Below are positions 22,570-36,500 of a stretch of DNA of 64,000 nucleotides, piece by piece. The position numbers and the translations under genes were made by a program. The DNA is from Epiperipatus broadwayi (lineage: Eukaryota > Onychophora > Udeonychophora > Euonychophora > Peripatidae): positions 248,001-312,000 of the forward strand of contig JAQFVV010006475.1 of NCBI GenBank assembly GCA_028023455.1, written 5' to 3'. Every line of letters begins with the position of its first letter. The first letter of the stretch is position 1. A model generated the notes under the pieces. That model was given only the letters and a program-made list of their open reading frames with translations. It did not search any database and was not told where the DNA came from.

Positions 22570-23120
22570 ATAATTGATAGGTTATTGCTTCTGAGATGAT
22601 ATGACGTTTATGCATGACAAGTTCATCTTGTTCAAAAAAACAAAAAGAAACTGCTCTGCACTAATGTTCAATGACTTTTCACAAAAGGATAAAATAAAAA
22701 TTTATAATATCGAATTGGAAGAAGATAATTATAAATATCTTATTCCAATTATTAATACAGATGGAAATGTAATGGATGAAATTAATTGTAGAATTAAACT
22801 TGGATTGAATGCTTTTTATTGAAATAATTAAAGAAAATACATTTTTTGATTTGAAAAGAAAGGTTCTATTAAAACGTGTTTTAGCAGTCCTTACTTATGG
22901 ATATGAAACTTAGAAATTAAATAGAAGATCAATATAAAGATTATTATACAATGGTATAAAAAGCTGTATGCCATGAAAAAAAATCTACAAAGTAACCATT
23001 TGAGAGATGAATGGATAAGATAAGAATGTTTGCTGGATTGATGTGAAGGAAAGCTTTGAATGCGAAAAACTAAATAAAATTTGCAGAGATCATCGTCTTG
23101 CAATTATCATTATTAATTCT
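22570..23120 (+). pseudogene. RTE-like LINE, 3' part of polymerase
   Basis: The 73-codon frame at 22,601-22,822 contains NYKYL...IINTDGNVMDEIN and RIKLGLNAFY, the block that follows the catalytic site in RTE/BovB-like LINEs (typically YLG...TNDG...EI..RI..A..AF). Downstream, in shifted frames, are pieces resembling LKRVLAVLTYGYET and the final region with a Trp-rich/basic character. The whole catalytic box is not visible upstream (a DDM remnant may be present near 22,590). It is a decayed fragment with no clear ends, of the same broad family as the fragments at 8.7-9.5, 45.7-48.5 and 50.6-51.0 kb. Confidence 0.7.
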
Positions 23121-24331
23121 TCAAAAAACTATTTTTTAGAATTTCAAATGTCCAATTCTTTTAAACAAGCCATTTTAAGTATTTTCATATTCCTCTTCTC
23201 CCTACTTCCCCACATTTTGCCTTGCCTTATTGAAAATATTGTTAATTATTACGTTTTGACTGTTTGTCTGAGAAGCAATTTTTAGAAGAATATCAGTTAC
23301 CTTTTTATTAATTTGTTTCAAGTAAAAGCGAACTTTTTTAAAAATCTGTTAATATTTTAAAGTGATTTGTAAGTCACAGTTTAAAGAGTGCTTTTAAAGA
23401 AGAGGAATATTAACTGTTAATATTGTCTTTTTTACTAGTTTAATGTATATTTTCTACTGGTCAAAATATAATCCAATTCAACTGTAACTTGATTTGAATA
23501 TTTTCATATTTATTTTTACTTATTTTTCTGAAATAATATAGTTTTTCTTTTTCTGAAAATTTTATAAGTCTATGTCCTCACCCATTTCTCTCTTCATAAT
23601 TAACCAAATTTATCCACATTACTTTTACCTATCAATCATTTTCCAATACTAATATTAAATGTCTCATAACAATTTTAAGGTATTTGGTATGATTAAAAGC
23701 ATTTCATATATATAATAAAATTATTTATGAGAATGAATTTGAAATGACAAATTTTATTTTATTACATATACTGACAATCTTCACAATATTATGCTTTCTT
23801 TTATATACATATTGAAACCATCCAAAAGAAAGAACATATGTGATCTTGGAAGCAACAAGGTGTAAAGTGTGTTTGAGATAGCTGAGATTTCAGTTGAGAA
23901 GTGGTGCAATCAATAATATGGAAAAAGCTGGTTGAGATGGCTGAGATCAAGTAGTGAGAGAAAAGTGTGTTTACTATCTGCAACTTAACTTGCAATACAC
24001 CATGCATACAAGTCTATATATTTCTACATAAGCTAAAACTATTCTATACTTTAATAATTGATTAACGATTTATCTCATGATTATAAGAAAATAAACGTAT
24101 GGATATAAAGTGAATTTATGTATTTTAGGATATGACAATGTAGAAGGGATTTTATGTACATCATCTTACCCAATACCTTTATATTTCAGATAGTATTAGT
24201 ACAATAATGATGTACTTAATCTGTGCAGATTATATGTTTATGATAATATCTTAAATATGACCTTTTTTATATCGTGAAAAAACGTTTCGTCAAAATAGAA
24301 ATATTAAAAATTAACAATTACTTTATTACAC
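23121..24331. other. AT-rich spacer, nothing recognised
   Basis: Short frames at 23,043-23,285 (+) and 23,801-24,007 (-) have no recognisable motif and look like chance. Confidence 0.4.
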
Positions 24332-24530
24332 AATATTTAAAACAGCATTATGCTGTTGCACATGCGCTTTGAAGATCTTAACTATAAATGAACGAATACT
24401 AACACTCAACCACATGATAAAGTCTTTGGAAAAGATAGACTTTATCATGTGGTTGAGTGTTAGTATTCATTCATTTATAGTTAAGATCTTCAAAGCGCAT
24501 GTGCAACAGCGTAATGCTGTTTTAAATATT
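24332..24530. repeat. 199-bp near-perfect hairpin (MITE-like)
   Basis: Arms 24,332-24,425 and 24,437-24,530 (94 bp each) are inverted copies with two differences, around an 11-bp loop. Each arm begins AATATTTAAAACAGCATTA and contains GCACATGCGC, much richer in G+C than its surroundings. The arms include a TA near each end, so a TA target duplication with termini TTTAAAACAGC (Tc1/mariner style) is possible. The 62-codon frame across it is a by-product of the palindrome. High arm identity suggests recent origin. Confidence 0.85.
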
Positions 24531-26214
24531 ACAGTTTACAAACATCGCGCTATATAAAAATGATTTATTTACATATATTTATTACACAATATAAAATAAA
24601 TGATAAAAATGAATAATAACTAAAAAAATTATATAAAATATCCAATAAATATTATTACTTGTTTCCTAAATTTAATTTGAATTTGGTATGTGAAAAGTGT
24701 GTTATCAGACAGTGTTGTGAAGCACTAACATTAAATAGGAATAGGTTTATTATTTTAAAAAAATATCTTCAATTTAAATACTGGAAGATAATAATTATCA
24801 TTATAATCATAAAAGATAAATATTTTATAATCATCCTTAATTAGTTTGTGTTACTAACTAATCAATCTATTTAGCTGGAGAAGTTTTCACTCTTAAGAAA
24901 AGCAAATACAAATCATTGCTTAGATATCTAGATAATATTTACCACATTGGGCTTATTTATTTTTGTCTTAAGTTCTTTTATTGGATTCAATTGCAGACTT
25001 AATGTTAGGACTGCTACTCTACTAACAAAATATAACTATGTCCTTAGGCTGCCTTGTTACAATACCATATAACAGTGAAAAATTACTACAAATATGTAAG
25101 AGTGATGAATAAAATATTCTTTACAGATTTACTCATTTACATAAGAATGATTAACTCCATTTTAACTTTGAGATTGAACTTAAGAACCCATAAAACATAC
25201 AATAATTGCAATATAGTACAGTTTTATATAAATTTAAGTTACTTACATTTGTACAATCTAAACTTAAAGTAAATCACATTTTAATCCATTCATTATTACT
25301 ATAATAACATTGAAATAGACCCTCTGTTTCACATATATATTTTAAGATTTATTTTCCCCTTCCAACTAAAGTGATTGATTGAAGGAAAACAGACATATAT
25401 GAAACCAACTTTTCTATAATCTTATTAAAAAAAGCAAAATGTTTAAATTTAAAAGAAAATCATTATTTTAAATAATCAAGAGTTAAAATAATTTTTTAAA
25501 AAAGATAAATCTTCATTATTGATTTTTATAATTTTTAAATCATAAAATAAATACTTCTCTTAGCACTTAAAATTGGCATTTATTAAAGTATTATATTTTT
25601 AATTTTTAAAATGGTGTTGTTGTACAAAGTATAATAATTGCTTAAGGCAAACTTATCAAATTGAAAAACATGGCCTAATCTACCTAATCCCTTATTTATT
25701 CTCACTAAAACTAAATGATCCAATCATCAATAAGAGAAAAGCACTCGGGCTTAAATGAAAGCTGTTTTGACAAATCAAATACAATGGAGTCATACTAGAT
25801 TAATCTGGAGAATTGATCAGGGCTTAAATAGTGGAGTTTGAAGTTCACAGAAAAGTTCTATCTAAGTGTTGCTTAGCTGTTTAGTTGCCAACTGATTTTA
25901 GTGTAAAGTCACTTTTGGAATATTATATTTACAGCCACACAGCTTATCCCAGCTGAGAAATTTAGTTTTTACTAAGTGTGAACCCTACAGTTGTTGAATG
26001 TTGAAAAGAAAAGTATTAACACGGAAATCATAAAGATGATGGGCTAAGTCAGTAATAGTTTTCTCTCTATCTACCACCATGAATCTCCAAGAATGCCTGG
26101 GTGAATACCAATGGAAATTAAATGCCATTCAGCTTAAATAAACCAACCCCTTTTGTAAATGCAATCATAACCTGTAGTGGATGAACACACCAGATGAAAA
26201 TTAAGATAACGATT
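24531..26214. other. AT-rich spacer; less AT-rich part at 25,660-26,190
   Basis: No gene was recognised. The segment 25,660-26,190 has lower A+T and fewer homopolymers than its surroundings but is closed by stops in all frames. It could be an old repeat or non-coding exon; I cannot tell. Confidence 0.4.
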
Positions 26215-26880
26215 TTATGAAATATTAAATACTTGTATGTGTTTATAATCAAAAACCATCTTTCTTAAAATAAATCATAAATGATTATATTTTTATATGA
26301 AAATATGTTTTATTGGGGATAAATCATAAATTTCTATATGCAAATACGTTTTGCGAGGATAAATCCTAAATGCTTATACATTTCATATATTAAATGTGTC
26401 TGTGTGGATAAGGATTTAATACTTACATGTTTATAATCAAAATACATCTTTCTTGAAAGAAATCATAAATGATTATATTTCTATATGCAAATACATTTTG
26501 TGAGGATAAATCCTAAATACTTATACATTTTATATACCAAATACGTCTTTGTGGATAAAGAATTAATACTTATATGTTTATAATCAAAATATATCTTTCT
26601 TGAAAGAAATCATAAATGATTATATTTCTATATGCAAATACGTTTTGTGAGGCTAAATCCTAAATGCTTATATATTTTATATACTAAATATGTCTGTGTG
26701 GATAAAGAATTAATATTTATATGTTTATAATCAAAATACATATTTCTTGAAATAAATTATATTTTGAAATGCAAATACGTTTTATTGGGGATAAATTAGA
26801 TGTCTATAATTAAAATGCATCTTTAATGAAATGAATCATAAATAATTATATTTTAACGAACAAAATATGTCTGCACTAGT
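26215..26880 (+). repeat. Satellite-like tandem array with higher-order structure
   Basis: TGTTTATAATCAAAA recurs at 26,240, 26,429, 26,575 and 26,722, giving a ~146-147-bp unit (the first interval is 189 bp because of an extra sub-unit). Each unit is itself three related ~45-50-bp sub-units, each with an 'ataaatcataaatg-ttata' start and a 'tacgtttt/gtgtctgtg-ggata' end. The array decays at both edges. Confidence 0.8.
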
Positions 26881-29800
26881 ATAAATCATATATACCACAT
26901 ATATCAATCTGAATGAAATATAAAAGCTATATAATTGAAAAAGTCTCTAGCTGGTGGAACAATAAATGTTATGTACAAAACATAGTTATACCTGGAAGAA
27001 TTAGAAAGGCTTAAGAAAATGATACACCTCTTTAAAAGAAGGAATTACAAATGTTTACAAGAAAAACGCATCTGTACATGGATCAAGGAATAATATTTGA
27101 ATCACCACTAAAAAAAGTAAAGGACACTGTGGATAAATACATCACCAATGAGGAGTAACTGATCATTGGAACCCAAGAAAATATGCTTATACCAGAAAAT
27201 GGACCCTAAAGATGAACTATGTCAAAACTGAACTAATGATAAACTTTATGGGCTTATTGTCCAAAATAACTATGAAGAAGATCTTAACAAATGTTGAAAT
27301 AAATTTATTGTTATATAAAACCAATCCAATTGTTCATGTTGTATCACTTGTCATTCATTGCACTTGTTCACGAGAATCTCATGCCTCCTGAGCTATGTCC
27401 GGCATAACTAGACCTAGGTAAGTCAGGTTGCAGTGATATGGAACTCTAGTGGTGCCATTTGGGAAACCAAACATAAATTTCTAGGTGTTTCCAGTCTCTA
27501 TGTTGCTACATCATCTGATGAGTAGGAAATGTTGTAGTGGGGAGGGTGACATCTGTACTGGGGAAAGCCAATCGATGTTCCTACAATATGCTCATCAGGA
27601 AATAATTACAACTGAGGTAAAGTGTTTGTACGGTGGTCCAGTTATAATATTAAATAAAATATCACCTGTATATGGCATAGTAATATCTGAGAAACTTTAT
27701 CACATTAATAATATTAACTAAGAAAAACAATTATGAGATAATGGATTAAATAATCTCCCAATGGTTGTAACTATTTAACATTTATCCCAATGAAATATTG
27801 ATACTTAAAAAAATATTTCAGACTTTTTGGGAATTTATAAACACTTTTAAAATAACAGCATCACAGATGATGTGAAGCACAAATAATTTTTTTTTATATA
27901 ATATCCTTTCTGGAACAAACAAAGATTAATCACTTTTATTTAGCCTACTTTTTAATCCAACGTAAGCTATATTTAACACAATCTTCTTTTAAGATTGCTT
28001 GTAGCTTATTTAAGACTTTCTTGCCTTGATAATCCATAATTATGGATAGGATTTTAATATTTAGCTTTTCTAATCCATTATCCATTGAATGATATTCAAG
28101 TATGTAGCATTGAGAAATCTCTACTGCATTTCTTTAAGCACTGTATGCAAATTCGTAGTTTCTTATACAGCAATTTAATTTCCTTTGAACAAATATGATA
28201 ATTTTATCCAAAGGATTAATGTTCATTATTTCTTTAATTTGAGATATATAATTAATCTATTCATTTGTAGATCTTTAATTCATGATGCCAGTATTTCTAA
28301 TCATATCTATGATAAATCAAACAATTTATCATCCATAACAAATGGATTTCCATTACTTTTTGAATCAAAGTTTGTTTATCTAAGTGACAAGTTTATAGAG
28401 GGATAAATTGAGTTTGAAAAATTATTATTTAACATTTTTTTTTACATAATTAAAGATGAGACAATTCACAACATTGAGAGGAATATGCATTCTTTCTTGT
28501 GAAGAAAATAATTCCTTTTAAAATAATTTGAAAATAAACAATTACTTATTTGAAGTTAATAAATATGATTTTCCAATTATTACCATTACTTTCAATTGAA
28601 GAAATCCACCGATTTATTGTTGAAATTATGAGACAGCATTCCATAAGTCAATTTGTCCATTTTTTTTTACTAACAGTTGACTGCAATAAATGCGATTTCT
28701 TGAATTAAAGAATTAATGATGGTTTCTGGTTTATTTGTTCACCTTCTAGAATGATGAGAAGTAATTTGCCTAGCAAAGGCAATTGCCTAGTTACTTAGTC
28801 TAGCTAACCATCATGTAGATGACAAACAAAATGACTATTTAAACTTCTTTAGGTCATGAATGCAATGAAAATTTGTAAAGACTGTCTGGATTTTCAAAAC
28901 TTCAGCTTTTATACCAGTTGTCACATGATGTCTGAATTACAAAATATCTATTATGCATTGGGGTTTCTTTCTTTGTCAGCAAAATGTTGGAAGAGGTCAT
29001 CATGTGTTAGAGTTAAGATTTTTGAATCAAGGTGGTAAAACTTTATAAACAATATTCAAAAATGAAGAAAACAAGAAAATAATAATTTCAATCTTTAATT
29101 GCTTCACTTTTATTTCGGGTTTTAAAATCATATTACAAATATTTATTTAAAATACATAAATCATAAAACTTTAAAGTTCTCAGACATTTATTTCAGTTAA
29201 TTTTAAATTGGCATATTAATAAATAATTTATTGTTTAATAAATATTCTAGCAAATTAAATCATTATTTGCTAAATAAAAATCTAAACACAATCTTCCTCA
29301 CATGCACACAAAATACAAAAATGTAAGAGTTGTTTTTTTTCTATTCCTTATTAAAATATTTTTATGCTGTAATGTTGGATTTATAATTCTGTTCTATATT
29401 TCTATTTTTGAATTATTTTTTTGATGTGGGTGAGCACTTTTGATTTAACCAATTCAATATTTTTTTACCTTAATAAGAATAATGAAATATGAGCATACAC
29501 ATTTTTTAATACAGATATAGAAGTCTATCGAAAAAATTTGCTTGGAAGGCCATTCAAAATGCTTTATAAAATTATATATTTCTCATAAGCATTAGTATGA
29601 GAGACTATTAAACATAATAATAATTATGTTCTGTGCTATACAACCAATAATAGTAATGGATATAATGGCTTAACTATAAAAATTAAAGCCAATAAAATTT
29701 TTACAGTTTAAATTTATAATAGCCAATTTATAGTGATATTGTAATGTTACAATTTATATATATTGTAACTCTCATGGTGGCTTTTATATGCATTTTAAAA

Positions 29801-31041
29801 ATATATTCTAGAATATGTAAATGTTATGATTATAGAATAAATTTTAAAGTGCTTTGAAAATTGTAATAATAATTATAAAAAGTAAAATGTATTATAATTT
29901 TTTGTTTTAAAATATAAAATTACTTTTAAAAAAGAATGTTGCTATGCAAACCAACTGAAGCTTCTATCATCTGCTATACATAAAAAGGTGAGAATTATTG
30001 TTATTTCTTCATTGTGGCATGGGAGAAAAGTCAGTGAAAATTGTAATGATTATTTAAGGGAATATTACGCAGTCTCTTGGGTAAAACTTCAGAATGCCTT
30101 CCCTAATCTTTCCAATGGTATAGCTGATTATGGATCTGTAAACAAAGGAATGCCTTAAAATTAACTTTGATCTTCCAGTCTGTTAAATACTATTTAGAGC
30201 AATATACAATACTTCCAGTGTAAGAAAACATGCCACTAATGAATCATAAAAGGAAAATATTTTTCTATGAATCAAATTGTAAATCTACTTATTTCAATGC
30301 CCTAAATATATGGAAAAAACCCAGGAAAATTATAATGGAATAAATCACAAGAAAGTTAAAATGTTAATCTCGTTAACAGATATTTAAAATTAATTATTTT
30401 AATGGCCATATAGCTACCTTCAAGTAGACAGAAACATATATCTACATTCATAGAATCAAATATATGTCTGTAATCATGGAGCTATCAAGGTAATTGGATG
30501 AACTTGCTATAAACTGTTTCTTAAGAAATTATGAATCCTCAAAGATTTTTTCCTATCACGTGCTCTTCATACAATCATAAATGTAAATATGTATATACAT
30601 TTTATTATTATTCTATTTGTTAATTAATGTTATTGTTATTTTTAATAATTTTGTTTCTTGTTATTTCTCATAAGTTCGAGCCTGATTATTTTGTCATTTA
30701 ATAATAATATTAAGGTGGAGAAAAATAGCTTTCAAAAAATATGATCGAATCTGCACTAGGAATTGTTTTTATGCTTGTTCAATCTGATTGTTGCATATGA
30801 CTATATAAATTAGACAATTAAAATAAAATTGTATAATCACTCAAACATATACACAGTTACCCATTAGTTTACCTATGTTTGTCTAGACTAATAATTAATT
30901 TGCAAGCAGTGTTTTTATTTTATTGTTAGTTTTATGATTACCAATTGTTAATAGGACAGTTATCATTACAATATATATATATAAATTAATTTTAATGTCT
31001 GTATTTTTTCAAAATATATGTAATATTCAAATCAATATATA
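26881..31041. other. Long AT-rich region without recognisable genes
   Basis: 27,000-27,720 is less AT-rich and contains short open frames (e.g. 27,485-27,721, which has no family signature) and an AATAAA near 27,298. From 27,721 to 31,041 the DNA is low-complexity with no repeat shared with other parts of the window. Frames at 28,185-28,406, 28,856-29,038 and 30,995-31,234 appear to be chance; the last runs into the MITE. Confidence 0.4.
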
Positions 31042-31379
31042 TATATTAAAATATAGTAAAATTCACATAAATTATAGTTATTTTATTAGAAGTATTTTTG
31101 ACTATACATCTTGTTGTCTTTATCAACTATATAACATTAATAATATAAAAATTATGCAAATTGAATGTTGCCACAATAAACATAAAATAAAAGAAGCTAT
31201 GTTGATTTCAAGAAATCGTGAAATGTTAAAATAACAGACTTGTGGGGGAACTAAACTAAATTAAACTATGGCTATTGTGAAAGGATCTCTATAGTTGATA
31301 AAAAACTATAAGATGTATAGTCGAAGTACTTCTAATAAAATAACTATAATTTATGTGAATTTTACTGTATTTTAATATA
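31042..31379. repeat. 338-bp MITE with ~70-bp inverted ends
   Basis: 31,042-31,112 and 31,310-31,379 are inverted copies with about four differences: TATTAAAATATAGTAAAATT starts the left arm and its complement ends the right arm. The ~200 bp between the arms has no coding capacity. Flanking bases are A/T runs, so a target duplication cannot be read. Confidence 0.75.
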
Positions 31380-32922
31380 AATTGTAACCATCCGCTTGCC
31401 CCTCAACTACCTCTCATGCCGAACCCATTGCGGCACTAGAAAATTGTAACCATCAATTTGTGTGGTCCCAACTACATAATGTAAGTACGCTAAGAATCTT
31501 AACTTCTATCACTGATCAATTCCCGATGCACATTGTCAGCTATTAAGAGCTGTAACCAAAAGCATATCATGCTATCTTTTTTATGCACCAAAGACCACAA
31601 TCAACATCTGGAGCAACTTACCACAGACCAAACTAATGATCTAACATAAACTTTTTATGATTTAATTTGATCGCAGCCAGGGTGTACCGCGAAGACCTAT
31701 CATAGTAGTATGATAAAATACGTTAAACAAATTATAAGTGTAATGTTATTATTTTTCAAACCTTAATTTGCGATTTTTATTGTATGAGACCCGATGGCCG
31801 ACCATGTACAATATGGCGTAATTTGTGGAATTACATAAGATTATGAAATTTTAAACCATCTATATGATTTTTAATACAAATGCTAGTCCAGGTAAAGCTT
31901 TGCAAATAAATAAACATAAATACTTGGGTTCTTTTTATTATAGTTTACTATTTCACTGAGACTCTTATTATACTGACAAATGACAATTTAAAAACGTTAA
32001 GTAAATATATTCAATCATGTTATTATTTGGTAAATCTGTTTACAAGTTTAATAATTAATTTGTATTGTATACTAAAATCAACTACGCAAAGCCAAAATGA
32101 TGGAAAAGGTAAATGGGATTTTATTGTACCTTACACATCATAAACTACCAAAGACGAGAAGCATCCAAATATTTTCTCAAAATATCAATAAACTCTTATA
32201 TCATGTTGACGATAGTATGTACTTCAATGTAGGCTCTATCCAAGGTTTATGATTTCTGATTTTACGAATGACACATAGCAACGGCACAGTAAGTTTAATT
32301 ATAAATCAACTTTTATTTACAAATTTATGAATAATAAGTAATTAATTCCAATGTTATAATTAAAGACATAAATAAACAAATAAAATAAATAAATTATAAT
32401 TCCATCGACTTTCTTAAATAACATATCATAGGTACAGTTTTTAAAAACCTAATCATACCTTATATTTCAATTTGATGTAATGAATGTATTGAGAAAATTA
32501 TACTAAATTCGGCATCAACTCATGAAATATTTAACGTCATTTCCAGATTCAATCGATCCCTACCGTAAACTTATAATAATATAATAAATAATATTATATC
32601 TGTAGGATTTAGCTATAATGTAATCATGAAATAAAGTGAAAATTTAAACTTACATCCCGGTAAATAATAATCAACCAACAGTTAATTATTATGAAGTAAC
32701 TTGAATAGAATGTCCTGCTACAATTTGATGATCTAACTTATAAATTATGCTTACAAATGAAAGAAGATGATTTAGCAGATTAACTAGAATACTTTGCCCA
32801 ACTTATATCTATGAAGTAAAACATATTCCTGTGGATGCATTCATCTACACGTAGGAATTAAATAACACTAAACGTTTTGTGTATTCATACACCATCATAA
32901 AGTAATACGTATAATCACACAA

Positions 32923-33010
32923 TTCCGCGGATTAACCACCAGCGCAGGAATGTGTGTAAAATACAAAAATGGCAATTAAGTAATCTGCGGATTAACCACC
33001 AGCACAGATT
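32923..33010 (+). repeat. Short repeat pair with matched flanking palindromes
   Basis: GCGGATTAACCACCAGC occurs twice about 60 bp apart. The first copy is enclosed by ATTCC...GGAAT, the second by AATCT...AGATT, so each core sits in its own small stem though the stem sequences differ. Confidence 0.6.
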
Positions 33011-33454
33011 AATGCCTTTTAACATTCTAAAACAACATTACTATTTACTTCACATTAAAGTGCAAAATCACCCCCCTCAGTTATTCTGACCATTCAGAAA
33101 AACGCTGACACTTTAGCAAATGTGGGTTCTTGCATAATAAATGTTACACTAATCAGGACAACTAATGTACTAACTTATCTTGCTTAAAATAAAACATGTG
33201 TGATATAATATAAGTAATATTAGTATAGGGATACAAATCTGGAAAGACTCACAAAATACCCCATAAAGATTGATATATCTCATGAATTCATTTAGTACTT
33301 TTCAAGCTTTTTCGTAAGCGCTATTCTCTTGAATAAATATTTTATTCAACCCCTATTAATTTAAACTTAATAAATATAACTCATGAACTTCACATGCAAG
33401 TTCATATAACGATAAAATAAAATAATACATTATTCATCAAATACATAAAATTTA

Positions 33455-33570
33455 ACAGGTGTGTGTGTGATATAAATTGGTTGTATAGCATTTTATAGTT
33501 CAATACATGAATTATAGCAGGTGTGTGTATCACAAATTGGGTTGTATAGCATTTTATAATTCCAAATATG
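33455..33570. repeat. ~65-bp imperfect tandem duplication
   Basis: 'caggtgtgtgtgtgatataaattggttgtatagcattttata' at about 33,459 recurs at about 33,520 with small changes, including TTGTATAGCATTTTATA in both copies. Confidence 0.75.
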
Positions 33571-36500
33571 ATCCGTGGAATCCATGTACAATGTGTCGAA
33601 CAATAAATATACGAAGCAATAGCTATAATTATAGTTGAATTCCATACATGCAATTTTATCCATTTGTATTAGTTATTATAATCACTATTAGATTAACGAT
33701 TTTACGTGGCTACATAAACATGAAACAATTTCAAAAACATGACACGCAGAATTTAAATGAAAATGTTTTTCAAAAGTTATTAATCTCTACATTTCTCTAT
33801 TAAAATGTTCCAAGTTTATCACATCCATGCTAATATTTATCCATCCACGCTTAAATCTAGAAATACTAATTATAGCAATTAATTCAATCATTCCAAACCG
33901 ACGATAAATTAGAAAATAGCTTTGATTAACTATTTGAAGACTATTTATTATCCAAATGTTAAACAAATTAACTAGCAAATATTATTGGCATTGTAAAGTT
34001 AAATATCAATCAATACTATATTTTTATTAGAATTAGAAACGGAAATATTAAACTATGTTGATAACTTTAACATTTTACTTTAACTTAAACTTCTTCTTTT
34101 TTAAAAAACAAATTTTCATATTCATAAAACTTCTGTAATTAAAATACTTATTTAATTTTTCCAAATTGTAGAATAATAAACATTTCAAAACATACCAAAC
34201 TCTTGCAGTTAATTCTTTTAAACTGGGAAGCTCCGACATTCTAAAAATGTAATATTGGAAATTTTTTACCGGTGATTCGATCCACTTGGCCAGCCAACTT
34301 GAACAGACTTTTAAATTTAGCAATTCATCTTATAGTTAAATACCACTATGTTATTTTTACGTTTATAGCAAATTTTGTGGTAATCCGTTTACTTGTTAAC
34401 TATTTTAAAATAAACTTATCAAATTTACACCATTTGCCTTTACCATTTTCTTTTCTTTCTTCCCTCCAAAAGCAAACTATCAGACAATCTTCCCTTAAAT
34501 TTGCGCTCTTTTCTTTTATTACATTGAGACGCATACGTAATTCTGTATTTATTTTTAATAATTAATTTTAATTGAACAAATGGTTTTTTAATTCAATGGA
34601 AATAATAATTTAAGATCATTTTAAACAAATAAAAATAAAATATTATTTTTAATAATATTTTACCAAATTTTTTATGTGTTGTCAAATTTTTAAAAAGTTA
34701 AACGTTTTGATATGAGTTAGTATATGGGAAGAAGCAAACTTAAATTTATTAAAATAATATAAGAGAGTAATCTGTTCAAAGTGCAAATCAAGCCAATCAA
34801 ATCACCAAAAGAAGAAAGAGAAATTTTTATACTAGTTACATCAATTAATATATTTTATACTAAAATATATGGTTACAATATATATAATGAGTACCACAGC
34901 ATTCAAATCAATTATTTCTTCATCTTTTTTTGCTCAATGTCCCATTTAATATTGGTTTGTTATTCCAATTTATGCAATATTCTTTTGTATGAAAGTAATT
35001 TGCAATTGTAACATTGTCTCTTCAGTGGGTAATCTAGATTTTCCAGGGTATTCTTTTATAGTCTGCTATTGGTCAGCATTTCCTAGCCATTGATTACCAT
35101 CAGCATTCACATATGCATGTATTCATTCATTGTTTCAAATATATTTAACTATTGTCTCAAATGAGATCAATATATTGAACATCCGAAAGAGACGACTATG
35201 GTAAGATTTTAAATGTAGGGATAAACTCCAGTATATTTGCCACATTGTTTAATTCATATTGACAAGCAACTCATGATAATAATAACTATAATGACAAAAA
35301 ATATATAGAATTGATGTTAGGAATGTAATCTGCTCAAAATTAAAGGTTCTTCTTTTACTTAATAGCAACTTTTTGCAATCATGTGTAGAGATTGGCATTA
35401 TATTTAATGGGTAAATTAATTTGTGTGTGTATATATATATATATTCTAACCTGGTCTTGTGCATCCTCACTTCAGAATAGTATATGATATAAAATAAAAA
35501 CGGATTCTAGCTCAGTTAATAATTAATAAATAAAATATTCAGCATTAAAATTAAAATGTTTCACTAGCTCAAATTTAAAATACGAATAAGGTTCAGTTTA
35601 TAAAAATAAATCAAATAAATATTTAATATTTTCATGAGACTTAAAGTGAAAATACAGGTGACAAGATAGATTACATTGAGCCAATATCCCACAGGATACT
35701 ACCTCAATGGCATAAGAACACTATCCCCCCTTACTACTATTTCAAATAACAAACTCATAGTATTCTTACGACTTTAATAACTTCTACTCACTAAGATTAA
35801 GTTAATAATTACATCTTAATCTTCCATTTATAATAATCTAGCTCAAATAAAATCTCAGGTTCATAAAGTTTATTCTAAGTTAATAAAATACGGTAGTAAA
35901 ATATGAGAAGGGATTTTATGTCATAATCTACTACATTTAAACTAATAATAATAAATAATAATAATAATATTCTTCATTGTTTAACTACTACTGGATATCT
36001 TTTCTTTTATTATAATTTTATTACCATAATAAAATAATTTTATATAATCTTTTATCTTCATGTAATAATATAATAAATATGTGGTAGCATATGATAATCT
36101 GATAAACAAAGGATGTGTGGCAACTGATAGCATATAATTCAGTATACTATTGTGATAACTGATTTATGACCAATAAAACAATGTAAAATTATAATTATTT
36201 AATTAAAAGAATACCAATAAATATTTAAATTCTTAAATAAATCTCTATCTTTTTGTGCAAAATTATATATTTGTTTCAATTGTTATGAATATATCGTGAT
36301 TTCATGCAGTGAAGTGGAGAAATAAATAATCCAGACACAAAAATTTTGAAAAACAAACTTTAACAAAGTTTATTAACAACAACAAATAAAATAAACAATT
36401 TATGTACACTATTTACAATGGATATCCTTATTTTAATCTTACATTTTTATCTACTAAGTTATATAAAAATAGTTTATAGTTTAGTTATATCTTTATTTAT

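Noticed and set aside
26215-26880. CRISPR-like array
   Set aside because: The units are contiguous diverging tandem repeats with no unique spacers, in a eukaryotic repeat-rich context.
27500-27545. CTGATGAGTAGGAAAT resembling a hammerhead core
   Set aside because: Only four bases separate CTGATGA from GAAA, so stem II cannot form, and no second stem or cleavage triplet is present.
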